From: Streptomyces spinosisporus
GTDB lineage: Bacteria > Actinomycetota > Actinomycetes > Streptomycetales > Streptomycetaceae
Assembly: GCF_022698145.1 (NCBI RefSeq)
Contig: NZ_JALDAX010000010.1
Location: 62,001-126,000, forward strand
DNA length: 64,000 nucleotides
Reading direction: 5' to 3'
Shown: positions 7,909 to 16,002 of the stretch, piece by piece
How positions within the stretch are numbered: the stretch's first letter is position 1
Layout: each line of letters begins with the position of its first letter
The notes under the pieces: model-generated
Databases searched by the model: none
What the model saw: only the letters and a program-made list of their open reading frames with translations
Told to the model about the DNA's origin: nothing
Position numbers and translations under genes: made by a program

Positions 7909-8903
7909 GCGGCTTCTCGGGCTTCCTGGTCCGGCGCGCCATCGGCACGGTCGTCACCCTGCTGGCCATCTCGGTCATCGTCTACGTCGTCTTCTACGCC
8001 ACCCCCGGCAACGTCGCGCAGATCACCTGCGGCCCGCGCTGCTCCCCGGAGCAGGTGCACCAGGTGGCCCAGCAACTCAGGCTCGACGACCCGCTGTACG
8101 TGCGCTACTGGCACTTCCTCGAAGGCCTGGTCGCCGGTCAGGACTACTCCACGGGCACCTCGGTGGAGCACTGCCCGGCGCCGTGCCTCGGGCTGTCGTA
8201 CCAGAGCGACCGTCAGGTCATGGACATCATCCTGACCAAGCTGCCGGTGAGCCTCTCGCTGGTGCTCGGCGCGATGGTCCTGTGGCTGGTCCTCGGGGTC
8301 GGCACGGGTGTGCTCTCCGCGTGGCGGCGCGGCCGCTTCACCGAGCGGCTGCTGACCGCCCTCACCCTCGCGGGCTGGGCCACCCCGGTCTTCGTCATCG
8401 GCCTGGTACTGATGATCGTCGTCTGCGGCGAACTGCAGCTGCTGCCCTTCCCGCAGTACGTGAAGTTCACCGACGACCCCGAGCAGTGGGCGTGGAACCT
8501 GCTGCTGCCCTGGCTCTCGCTCGCCCTCATCGAGGCTGCCGCGTTCGCGCGGCTGACCAGGGCGTCGATGCTGGAGACGTTGGCCGAGGACCACATCCGC
8601 ACCTTCCGGGCCTATGGGGTCGCCGAGCGGTCGATCGTGGGGCGGCACGCGCTGCGCGGCGCCCTCGCGCCCGTCATCGCGCTGAACGCCAACAACGTCG
8701 GCTCGGCGATCGGCGGCGCCGTCCTCACCGAGACCCTCTTCGGACTGCCCGGCATCGGACAGGAACTCGTCCACGCGGTCAACGTCGTCGACCTGCCCGT
8801 CGTCGTCGGGATGGTCCTGGTGATCGGCTTCTTCGTGGTCCTCGCCAACGCCGTCGCGGACGTCCTGTACGCGGTGGCCGACCGACGGGTGGTGCTGACG
8901 TGA
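7905..8903 (+). CDS. ABC transporter permease, DppB/OppB type
   Basis: A 332-residue partner permease with one N-terminal membrane segment, a large extracytoplasmic loop containing four Cys residues (near 39, 43, 86 and 90), then the BPD_transp_1 domain. Its EAA loop is at RAYGVAERSIVGRHAL. It starts inside the previous stop (ATGA). The operon order here is C-type then B-type, the reverse of the common dppBC order. Together with its partner it forms the translocation pore for the peptide substrate. Confidence 0.9.
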   Translation: MSGFSGFLVRRAIGTVVTLLAISVIVYVVFYATPGNVAQITCGPRCSPEQVHQVAQQLRLDDPLYVRYWHFLEGLVAGQDYSTGTSVEHCPAPCLGLSYQSDRQVMDIILTKLPVSLSLVLGAMVLWLVLGVGTGVLSAWRRGRFTERLLTALTLAGWATPVFVIGLVLMIVVCGELQLLPFPQYVKFTDDPEQWAWNLLLPWLSLALIEAAAFARLTRASMLETLAEDHIRTFRAYGVAERSIVGRHALRGALAPVIALNANNVGSAIGGAVLTETLFGLPGIGQELVHAVNVVDLPVVVGMVLVIGFFVVLANAVADVLYAVADRRVVLT

Positions 8904-10663
8904 GTGGCGGTGTGGACGTGAGTGGCCGTACTGACGTGAGTGGTGGCACCGACGTGAGTCTCGTCCGGGTGACGGACCTGTCCGTGGAGTTCGGCGACCT
9001 GCGGGCCGTGGACGGGCTCTCGTTCGGCCTGGCCCGGGGCGCCGCCCTGGCGCTGGTCGGTGAGTCCGGATCCGGCAAGTCCACGGTCGCCTCGGCCCTG
9101 CTGGGGCTGCACCGCGGAACCGGCGCGCGGGTCGGCGGTTCGATCGAGGTCGCCGGCACCGACGTACAGCAGGCGTCCGAGGACGAACTGCGGCGGCTGC
9201 GCGGGGCGAAGGCCGCCATGGTCTTCCAGGACCCGCTGTCGTCCCTCGATCCGTACTACGCGATCGGCGACCAGATCGCCGAGGTGTACCGCGTGCACAC
9301 GCGCGTGTCACGACGGGCGGCGCGCGCGCGTGCGGTGGACGTGCTCGACCGGGTGGGAATCCCGGACGCGGTGCGGCGCTCGCGTTCCCGGCCGCACGAG
9401 TTCAGCGGTGGCATGCGCCAGCGTGCGCTGATCGCGATGGCGCTCGCCTGTGAGCCCGACCTGCTGATCGCCGACGAGCCGACCACCGCACTCGACGTCA
9501 CGGTCCAGGCCCAGATCCTCGACCTGCTGCACACGCTGCGCGAGGAGACCGGCATGGGCCTGCTGCTCGTCACGCACGACGTGGGCGTCGCCGCCGAGAG
9601 CGTCGACGAGGTGCTCGTCATGCGACACGGGCGCAGCGTCGAACACGGTCCGGTGGCCGACGTGTTGAGCGCCCCGGCCCAGACATACACACGGGAGCTG
9701 CTGGCAGCGGTACCGCGGGTGGACGCACGGCGGATCGCGGCGAAGGCCGGCGAGGAGACCGCCGCGGCTGTACCGGCGGTGTCCGTGGTGGAGGACGCCG
9801 GGGCCGCTTCTGCGGTGTCCGCGACGGAGAACGCCGAGGGCGTTCCCGACGGCCCTCCGGAGGCGACCGGGCACGTCGTTCTGGAAGCGACCGGTCTGCG
9901 GCGTGAGTTCGGGCGCGGCAAGCGAACCTTCGCCGCCGTGGACGACGTGTCGCTGACCATCCGCCGGGGCGAGACCCTCGGCGTCGTGGGCGAGAGCGGC
10001 AGCGGCAAGACGACGCTCGGCCGGATGCTGGTCGGGCTGCTGGAGCCGACGGCCGGCGAGGTCCGCTACGACGGGCACGCGCGCGTGGGCGTGCATCCGG
10101 CCGTCCAGATGGTCTTCCAGGACCCCGTCTCCTCCCTCAACCCCCGCCGCAGCGTGGGCGAGTCGATAGCCGACCCGCTCCGCGCGCGTGGTGAGAAGGA
10201 CGAGCAGCGCATCAGAGGGCGCGTGACGGAACTGCTGGAGCGCGTGGGGCTCGAAGGGGCGCACTACGACCGCTATCCGCACGAGTTCAGCGGCGGACAG
10301 CGCCAGCGCGTGGGCATTGCGCGGGCGCTCGCCGCCGACCCGCGCGTGATCGTCTGCGACGAGCCGGTCTCCGCGCTCGACGTGACGACACAGGCCCAGG
10401 TCGTCGCCCTGCTCGGCGAGCTGCAGCGCGAACTCGGGCTGGTGCTCGTCTTCGTCGCGCACGACCTCGCCGTCGTGCGACAGGTCAGCGACCGGGTCGC
10501 GGTGATGCGCCGCGGCCGGATCGTCGAGTCGGGGCCCGCCGACGAGGTGTACGACAACCCCCAGGACCCGTACACCAAGCAGCTGCTGGCCGCCGTACCG
10601 TCGCTCGATCCGCAGGTCGCCGCCCGGCGCAGGGCGGCCCGGCGAGAGTTGGCCGCCGCCTGA
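8900..10663 (+). CDS. Fused double ATP-binding protein of the peptide importer (DppD-DppF / GsiA-like)
   Basis: Two complete ABC ATPases in one chain of 587 residues. Domain 1 has Walker A GESGSGKST (54-62) and signature FSGGMRQR. Domain 2 has Walker A GESGSGKTT near 363 and signature FSGGQRQR. An Ala/Val/Glu-rich linker joins them at about 285-325. Both carry the oligopeptide-type C-terminal extension. Fused double ATPases are typical of GsiA (glutathione) and related importers. The start is uncertain: GTG at 8900 overlaps the previous stop, but three further GTGs in a short repeat (8918, 8936, 8954) are possible. The one at 8954 gives the more usual N-terminus MSLVRVTDLS. Confidence 0.88.
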   Translation: MSGGVDVSGRTDVSGGTDVSLVRVTDLSVEFGDLRAVDGLSFGLARGAALALVGESGSGKSTVASALLGLHRGTGARVGGSIEVAGTDVQQASEDELRRLRGAKAAMVFQDPLSSLDPYYAIGDQIAEVYRVHTRVSRRAARARAVDVLDRVGIPDAVRRSRSRPHEFSGGMRQRALIAMALACEPDLLIADEPTTALDVTVQAQILDLLHTLREETGMGLLLVTHDVGVAAESVDEVLVMRHGRSVEHGPVADVLSAPAQTYTRELLAAVPRVDARRIAAKAGEETAAAVPAVSVVEDAGAASAVSATENAEGVPDGPPEATGHVVLEATGLRREFGRGKRTFAAVDDVSLTIRRGETLGVVGESGSGKTTLGRMLVGLLEPTAGEVRYDGHARVGVHPAVQMVFQDPVSSLNPRRSVGESIADPLRARGEKDEQRIRGRVTELLERVGLEGAHYDRYPHEFSGGQRQRVGIARALAADPRVIVCDEPVSALDVTTQAQVVALLGELQRELGLVLVFVAHDLAVVRQVSDRVAVMRRGRIVESGPADEVYDNPQDPYTKQLLAAVPSLDPQVAARRRAARRELAAA

Positions 10664-10739
10664 CGGAACGTAACTGCTTGATCTCTTAGCGCGATCGAAC
10701 GCGAACCGCAAAGGAAAGTTACGACCGTTCACCCCTTTT

Positions 10740-10773
10740 GGTGGCGCGACGGACAACCGTCCATCGCGCCACC
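10740..10773 (+). terminator. Hairpin terminator after the peptide importer operon
   Basis: A 15-bp stem with one mismatch (arms 10740-10754 and 10759-10773, 4-nt loop) lies 76 bp after the ATPase gene. The rest of the 190-bp gap up to 10853 holds no clear promoter and no ORF. Confidence 0.7.
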
Positions 10774-10853
10774 GCCTTGTCCGCATACGTTCTTCCCGCT
10801 GCGAGTCGCCGGGTCAACGGCGGCTCCCCATACGGGAGATCGGGGGTGCGCTC

Positions 10854-12587
10854 GTGCGCATCGGACTGCTTACGGAGGGTGGCTATCCGTATCTGAGCGG
10901 TGACGCCAGGCTCTGGTGCGACCGGCTCGTGCGCGGGCTCGGGCAGCACGAGTTCGAGGTCTACGCGCTCAGCCGCACCGAGCGCCAGGAGACCGAGGGC
11001 TGGGTCCCGTTGCCGTCGCAGGTCGGCCGGGTCATCACCGCTCCGCTGTGGACGGCCGAGGACGACGGGGTCTCCTACGGCCGGCGGGCACGACGCCGGT
11101 TCACCGAGTGCTACGGCGAGTTGGCGACCGCGTTGTGCACGGGAAGGCCCGGGGACCCCGCCGCGGCCCCGGGAGAGGCCCCGGCCGCCGAGGCGGACCG
11201 TTTCGGCAGCGCGCTGTACGGCCTCGCCGAACTCGCCCGCGACGAAGGCGGACTCGTGGGAGCGCTCCGCTCCGAGGCCGCCGTACGCGCCCTGGAGCGT
11301 GCCTGCCGCGCACCGGGCGCCCTGCGGGCCGCGCGGGAGGCGCGCGTACCGGATCTGCTCGCCGTCGCCGCACACCTCGAACGCGCCCTGCGCCCCCTCT
11401 CGCTCGACTGGTACGAGGACGACGCGCTCGGCTCGGTCGACCTGTGCCACGCGACGTCCGGCGGCCCCGCCGCCCTGCCCGGACTGCTCGCGCGCCACTT
11501 CCACGGCGTACCGCTCCTGGTGACCGAGTACGGCGTGCGGCTGCGCACGCACTACCTCGCCACCACGGACGCGCCGCCCGCCGTGCGCTCCCTGCTCGCC
11601 GCCTTCCACGGCAGGCTGGCCGCCGAGACCTACGAGCGGGCCGCGGTCATCACACCGGGCAACGCGCACGCCCGCCGCTGGCAGGAGCGCTGCGGCGCCG
11701 ACCGGACCAGGATCCGCACGGTCTACCCGGGCATGGACGCCTCCCGCTTCGCCGAGGTGGGCGAGTCCACGGAGTGCGCCGAACCCGACACGCTGGTCTG
11801 GGTCGGCCGCGTCGAACCCGCCAAGGACCTGGTCTCCCTGCTGCACGCCTTCGCCGAGATCCGCAAGGAGGAGCCGAAGACGCGGCTGCGGATCGTTGGC
11901 GCGCCGGCCGGCCCCGAGGGCACGGCCTACCTCGGGCACTGCAAGGCGCTCGCGGCGCAGCTCTTCCCCGACGAGGCCGAGGGACTGCACTCCGTCGGCG
12001 ACAACCCCGTCTCCTTCGAGGAGATCGGCGGCCCTGAACTGCCCACGCTCGCCGACGCGTACGCCGCCGGAGCCGTGACCGTGCTCTCCAGCGTCGTCGA
12101 GGGCTTCCCGATCAGCCTGGTCGAGGCCATGTTCTGCGGCCGCGCGACGGTGTCCACGGATGTCGGCGCGGTCGTGGAGGTCATCGGCGGCACCGGGCTC
12201 GTGGTGCCGCCGCGCAACCCGCGGGCGCTCGGCGAGGCGTGCCTTGCGCTGCTGCGGGACCCCGAGCGCCGGGAGCGCCTGGGTGCGGCCGCACGCGCGC
12301 GTGCGCTCGAACTGTTCACCGTCGAGCAGAACAACACGGCATTTCACGGCATTTACCTGGAGATCGTCTCGCACACCCCGGTGCGCCGGGTCGTCCTCGA
12401 CGACACCGGCGAGCCCCTGCCGTTCGCCGCCCCCGCCGAGGCCCATGTGCCCGGCCGCTGGACCGGCCCCGCCACGCGCGTGGTGGCCCGTGGCGGCCCC
12501 GCCTGGGCGGCGGGAGGCCCTGGCCGGGCCGAGGGCGCCGCCGTGCGCGCCGGTTCCGCGACGCCCGCCACGGAGGGCGCCCGATGA
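10854..12587 (+). CDS. PelF-like glycosyltransferase (DUF3492 + GT4)
   Basis: A 577-residue cytoplasmic glycosyltransferase. The N-terminal DUF3492 region (about 1-270) opens with LLTEGGYPYLSGDARLWCD, the form seen in PelF, the Pel polysaccharide polymerase. The GT4 GT-B domain (about 270-500) has WVGRVEPAKDL and the E-x7-E motif (Glu416, Glu424, in EGFPISLVEA) that contacts the nucleotide sugar. A proline/alanine-rich tail follows 500. GTG start at 10854. It overlaps the next gene by ATGA and leads a cluster with an epimerase and a spherulin-4 protein. Donor sugar is unknown; PelF enzymes use UDP-sugars. A standalone GT4 with another role is the alternative. Confidence 0.85.
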   Translation: MRIGLLTEGGYPYLSGDARLWCDRLVRGLGQHEFEVYALSRTERQETEGWVPLPSQVGRVITAPLWTAEDDGVSYGRRARRRFTECYGELATALCTGRPGDPAAAPGEAPAAEADRFGSALYGLAELARDEGGLVGALRSEAAVRALERACRAPGALRAAREARVPDLLAVAAHLERALRPLSLDWYEDDALGSVDLCHATSGGPAALPGLLARHFHGVPLLVTEYGVRLRTHYLATTDAPPAVRSLLAAFHGRLAAETYERAAVITPGNAHARRWQERCGADRTRIRTVYPGMDASRFAEVGESTECAEPDTLVWVGRVEPAKDLVSLLHAFAEIRKEEPKTRLRIVGAPAGPEGTAYLGHCKALAAQLFPDEAEGLHSVGDNPVSFEEIGGPELPTLADAYAAGAVTVLSSVVEGFPISLVEAMFCGRATVSTDVGAVVEVIGGTGLVVPPRNPRALGEACLALLRDPERRERLGAAARARALELFTVEQNNTAFHGIYLEIVSHTPVRRVVLDDTGEPLPFAAPAEAHVPGRWTGPATRVVARGGPAWAAGGPGRAEGAAVRAGSATPATEGAR

Positions 12588-13849
12588 GCGGCCTGGGAGA
12601 ACTGGACCGACCCGGCGCACCGGGCGGCGCCGAGGCGTGGGACGAGCGCTCGGGGGAGTGGGTCGCGACGCCGGAGGGCGCTGCGGCGTCCGCGGTGTCC
12701 GAGGAGGCCCACGTCCCTGCGCCGAGCCGTCGGCCGAACCCCCGCCGCACCGGCGCCGACCCCGTGAAGGCGCTGATGCACCGTCATCGCGAGCTGTGCG
12801 CACGGGCCGTGGACCCCCTGGAGATCGCGGCGGGCCTGGAGGCCCACGGCGTCACCGACCGGACCGCCACCCGCTTCCGCCACCGGGACGTCTTCTCCCT
12901 CGCGGAGGAGATGTACGCGCGCGCCGCCCACGACGAGGAGACGGCGCCGCGCCCCACCACCCCCACGGCCATCCGGACACACACCTCCTGGATCCTCCTC
13001 ACCCTGCTGCCCGGAGCGCTCTGCGCCGCCACCGTGGCCGCCCTCCGTCTCACCCACGGCCGGGCCCACGCCATCGCGCTCGCCGTCGGCGTCCTGGCAG
13101 GAGTCCTCGCCCTGCGTGCGGCGCTCGCCCGCGGCCCCCTCGCCCCGACCGACGGCACGCCCCCGGGATCCGCGCGGCACGCCTCCGGCAGCTCGGTCTG
13201 GACGTGCTGGCTCCTCGCCTACGCCCTCCTCGGCGACGGTCTGCTCGACGCGGCCGTCGCCGGAGGCCCCGACGGCCCGCCCGGCGCCTCCGCCGACAGC
13301 TCCTGGACCGTGGCCACGGCCCCTGTCCTGGCCCTGAGCCTGGCGTGCGCCCCCGCCGCATGGTGCGCCCACCTCTTCGCGGTGAGCGCCCGCCGCAGAC
13401 TGGACACCAGCCGGGGTCTGGAGGAGTTCACCGCGTCCGCACGGCCCCTGCTGCTCGGCGCGTTCGCCCTCTTCCTGTCCGCCCTGTCGGCCCTGCTCGC
13501 CGTGTGCGGCGTCGTCCTGGGCGAGAGCGCGGCCTACGCCCAGACCGTCACCCTGGGCGCCCTGCTGCTCCTCGCCCGCCTCCTCACCGCGCACGGTTTC
13601 CACCACGCCCCCGCCATCGTCCTCGCGGCAGCGGCGGCCGCCGAGGCGACGGCCCTCGCCACGGTGTTCGCGGGCCGCCTGCCCGGCTGCGGCTTCCTCG
13701 CCACCCCCGTGGAAACCGCCGTCGACGCCTGGGGCCCCGGCAGCATCCCGGCCCTCGCCTGCGCGGCGGCCGCAACAGCCCTGCTGGTCCATGCGACTCG
13801 CACCCTCACCCGGGCCTCGGCCCATGCGCCCGCGGACAGGCCGTGCTGA
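12584..13849 (+). CDS. Multi-TM membrane protein of the polysaccharide-like cassette
   Basis: A 421-residue protein I cannot assign to a family. Residues 1-120 are soluble and charged, with a compact Arg/His/Glu-rich part at about 60-118. Residues about 125-410 contain roughly eight hydrophobic, mostly Ala/Leu-rich membrane segments. It starts inside the stop of the PelF-like gene, so the two are translationally coupled. The position is that of PelG or PelE in Pel clusters, and it could be a transport partner, but no direct similarity can be claimed. Its last 30 codons belong to a 174-bp tandem duplication. Confidence 0.8.
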   Translation: MSGLGELDRPGAPGGAEAWDERSGEWVATPEGAAASAVSEEAHVPAPSRRPNPRRTGADPVKALMHRHRELCARAVDPLEIAAGLEAHGVTDRTATRFRHRDVFSLAEEMYARAAHDEETAPRPTTPTAIRTHTSWILLTLLPGALCAATVAALRLTHGRAHAIALAVGVLAGVLALRAALARGPLAPTDGTPPGSARHASGSSVWTCWLLAYALLGDGLLDAAVAGGPDGPPGASADSSWTVATAPVLALSLACAPAAWCAHLFAVSARRRLDTSRGLEEFTASARPLLLGAFALFLSALSALLAVCGVVLGESAAYAQTVTLGALLLLARLLTAHGFHHAPAIVLAAAAAAEATALATVFAGRLPGCGFLATPVETAVDAWGPGSIPALACAAAATALLVHATRTLTRASAHAPADRPC

Positions 13850-14121
13850 CGCCGCGGCCGTCCCCGTGGCACTGGCTGGGGCCGCCCGCGCGCCGTAGCT
13901 GGCCGCCTGCCGTTTGGCCGCCGGCGCTTGGTGTGCGCGGCGGCCGCGGTGGCCCTGCTGGTCTATGCGACCCGCACTGTCACCCGGGCCTCGGCCCATG
14001 CGCCCGCGGACCGGCCGTGCTGACGCCGCGTCCGTCCCTGCGGCACCGGCCGGGGCTGCCCGCGCGCCGCGGCAGGCCGCCTGCCACTTGGCGGCCGGCG
14101 CTTCGTGTGCGCGGCGGCCGC
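13761..14121 (+). repeat. 174-bp tandem duplication spanning a gene end and the spacer
   Basis: Copies begin with GCGCGGCGGCCGC at 13761, 13935 and (partial) 14109, an exact 174-bp period, equal to 58 codons. Copy 1 contains the last 29 codons and stop of the membrane-protein gene plus 85 bp of spacer. Copy 2 repeats all of this with scattered substitutions and keeps the same frame and stop. This accounts for most of the 349-bp region without a normal gene (13850-14198). Confidence 0.9.
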
Positions 14122-14198
14122 AACCCCCACTTTGCCGCCGGCGCCCGGACCCGCCGCTCGGGGGCAACCGCACCTCCCCCTCCGAAGGAGAAGTCCAG

Positions 14199-14246
14199 AT
14201 GATCACCTCCCGATCTGACGCCGCGGCCCCGGGAGCCGCCCGATGA
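14199..14246 (+). CDS. 15-codon ORF translationally coupled to the epimerase gene
   Basis: ATG at 14199 follows an excellent Shine-Dalgarno GAAGGAG (14184-14190). The 15-residue product, MITSRSDAAAPGAAR, ends in a TGA that overlaps the epimerase ATG (ATGA at 14243-14246). The ORF is in a different frame from both neighbours. The epimerase ATG has only weak ribosome-site sequence of its own, so the mini-ORF probably delivers ribosomes to it. No separate peptide function is suggested. Confidence 0.55.
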   Translation: MITSRSDAAAPGAAR

Positions 14247-15202
14247 GAGTCCTGCTGATCGGAGCCAACGGCTACCTGGGCCGATTCGTCGCCGACCGTC
14301 TGCTCGCCGACCCGGCCGTCCAGCTCACCGCGCTCGGCCGCGGCGACGACGCCGACGTCCGCTTCGACCTCGCGTCCGGCAGCCCCGGCGCCCTCACCCG
14401 CTTCCTCGACGCGGTCCACCCGGGTGTCGTCATCAACTGCGCCGGTGCCACCCGGGGCGGCGCCCGCGACCTGACCCGCCACAACACCGTCGCCGTCGCC
14501 ACCATCTGCGAGGCCCTGCGGCGCAGCGGCTGCGGCGCACGCCTGGTGCAGATCGGCTGCGGCGCGGAGTACGGGCCCAGCCAGCCCGGCTCGTCCACGG
14601 CCGAGGACGCCGTCCCCCGCCCCGGCGGCCCGTACGGCGTGAGCAAGCTCGCCGCCACCGAACTCGTCCTCGGCTCCGGCCTGGACGCGGTCGTCCTGCG
14701 GGTCTTCTCACCGGCCGGCCCGGGCACGCCCGCCGGCTCACCGCTCGGCCGGCTCGCCGAGGCCATGCGCCGGGCCATGCAGTCCGGCGACGGTGAGCTC
14801 AAGCTCGGCGGCCTCGGCGTCCAGCGCGACTTCGTCGACGTACGCGATGTGGCCCGTGCCGTGCACGCCGCCTCGCTCTCGGCCGCGCAGGGCGTCATTA
14901 ACATCGGCGCGGGCCGCGCCGTCCGGCTGCGCGACGCCGCGGCCATGCTCGCCCGCGTGGCCGGATACGGCGGCGCCCTCCATGAACTCGACGGCCCGCC
15001 CGGCCCATTGCGGTCGACCATCGGGCACCCGCGCCCGGATCCCGACCACGCGGCCCCGGTGGCGTACCCGTACCCGGACGGCTGCGGAAGCTGGCAGCAG
15101 GCCGATGTGCGCACCGCACGCGACCGGCTCGGCTGGCGGCCGCGGATCAACCTCGAGGAATCACTCGCCGACATCTGGATGGAGGCGGCATGTCGTATGT
15201 GA
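14243..15202 (+). CDS. NAD-dependent sugar epimerase/dehydratase
   Basis: A 319-residue extended short-chain dehydrogenase. The Rossmann motif GANGYLG is at residues 7-13, and the catalytic pair is Tyr131 and Lys135 (PYGVSKLA). A C-terminal substrate-binding half follows. It probably epimerises or dehydrates a nucleotide sugar for the neighbouring glycosyltransferase; PelX, a UDP-GlcNAc C4-epimerase, is the analogous partner in Pel clusters. The exact substrate is not readable. The start is set by the overlap with the 15-codon ORF. The 3' end overlaps the next gene by 13 bp. Confidence 0.85.
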   Translation: MRVLLIGANGYLGRFVADRLLADPAVQLTALGRGDDADVRFDLASGSPGALTRFLDAVHPGVVINCAGATRGGARDLTRHNTVAVATICEALRRSGCGARLVQIGCGAEYGPSQPGSSTAEDAVPRPGGPYGVSKLAATELVLGSGLDAVVLRVFSPAGPGTPAGSPLGRLAEAMRRAMQSGDGELKLGGLGVQRDFVDVRDVARAVHAASLSAAQGVINIGAGRAVRLRDAAAMLARVAGYGGALHELDGPPGPLRSTIGHPRPDPDHAAPVAYPYPDGCGSWQQADVRTARDRLGWRPRINLEESLADIWMEAACRM

Positions 15203-15939
15203 CCAGCACCAGAACAGGCATCGCGAGCACCCGGGTCCGCACCGGCTTCGGCATCCCCGGCTACGCACACCCCCTCGTCGCGCCCACCGAATGGGGCGAA
15301 CTCACCCGCCCCGGAACCCCCTTGCACTGGGTCGTGCTCAATGTCGCCGACGGCCCCGGCACCCGCCCCGACCCGCACTGCCTGGAGGCGGCGGGCCGGC
15401 TGCGCAACGCGGGCGTCCGCGTCCTCGGCCACCTCGACTCCGCGTCCGGCGGCCGCAACCTCGGCGAGGTGATCGCCGACGCGCAGCGCCACGTCGACTG
15501 GTACCAGGTCGACGGCTTCCTCCTGGACCGCTGTCCGACCGACGGCGTCTCGCTCCCCGAGACCCGTCGCACCGTCGCCACCCTCCGCGCAGTCTGTGAA
15601 GACGCTCACATCGTCCTGGGCCATGGCACCCACCCGCACCCCGGCTATGCCGAGAGCGCCGACCAGCTGGTCACCTTCAGCGGCCCCTGGAGCGACTACC
15701 GCTGGTCGCAGGTGGCCGAGTGGACCGCCGAGCATCCGCCCGAGCGCTTCTGTCACTTCGTCCACGGAGTGCCCCTCCCGCACCTGGAGGAGGCCCTGCG
15801 CATCGCCCGCTGGCAGGGCGCGGCGACGATCTACTTCACCGACCGCACGGACCAGGGCGGCCACAGCGACCCCTGGGAGGCCATGCCCGGTTACTGGGAC
15901 GAAATCGTCTCGCGGATCGGAACGGGTGTCTCGGAATGA
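15190..15939 (+). CDS. Spherulation-specific family 4 (spherulin-4 / GH135-type) protein
   Basis: A 249-residue protein matching the spherulin-4 family, whose fungal member Sph3 (GH135) cleaves galactosaminogalactan. The TIM-barrel hallmarks are visible: FGIPGYAHP near the N-terminus, HWVVLNVADGPG, LGHLDSA, and VDGFLLD with Asp108 and Asp113 where the family has its catalytic acid cluster. The ATG follows GGAGG closely and lies within the epimerase gene end. No signal peptide is visible, so the protein seems cytoplasmic, unlike secreted GH135 enzymes. Hydrolase activity is inferred from the family. Confidence 0.8.
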   Translation: MSYVTSTRTGIASTRVRTGFGIPGYAHPLVAPTEWGELTRPGTPLHWVVLNVADGPGTRPDPHCLEAAGRLRNAGVRVLGHLDSASGGRNLGEVIADAQRHVDWYQVDGFLLDRCPTDGVSLPETRRTVATLRAVCEDAHIVLGHGTHPHPGYAESADQLVTFSGPWSDYRWSQVAEWTAEHPPERFCHFVHGVPLPHLEEALRIARWQGAATIYFTDRTDQGGHSDPWEAMPGYWDEIVSRIGTGVSE

Positions 15940-16002
15940 AAAAGCGCGTGGCAGTGTTGCAGCAAGAACACCCGTAGTGATTGACCGACCAACGGAGTCC
16001 CC

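Noticed and set aside
13850..14198. Additional gene in the cassette spacer
   Set aside because: The apparent coding pattern is explained by the duplicated 3' end of the upstream gene; the second copy has no start or ribosome site.
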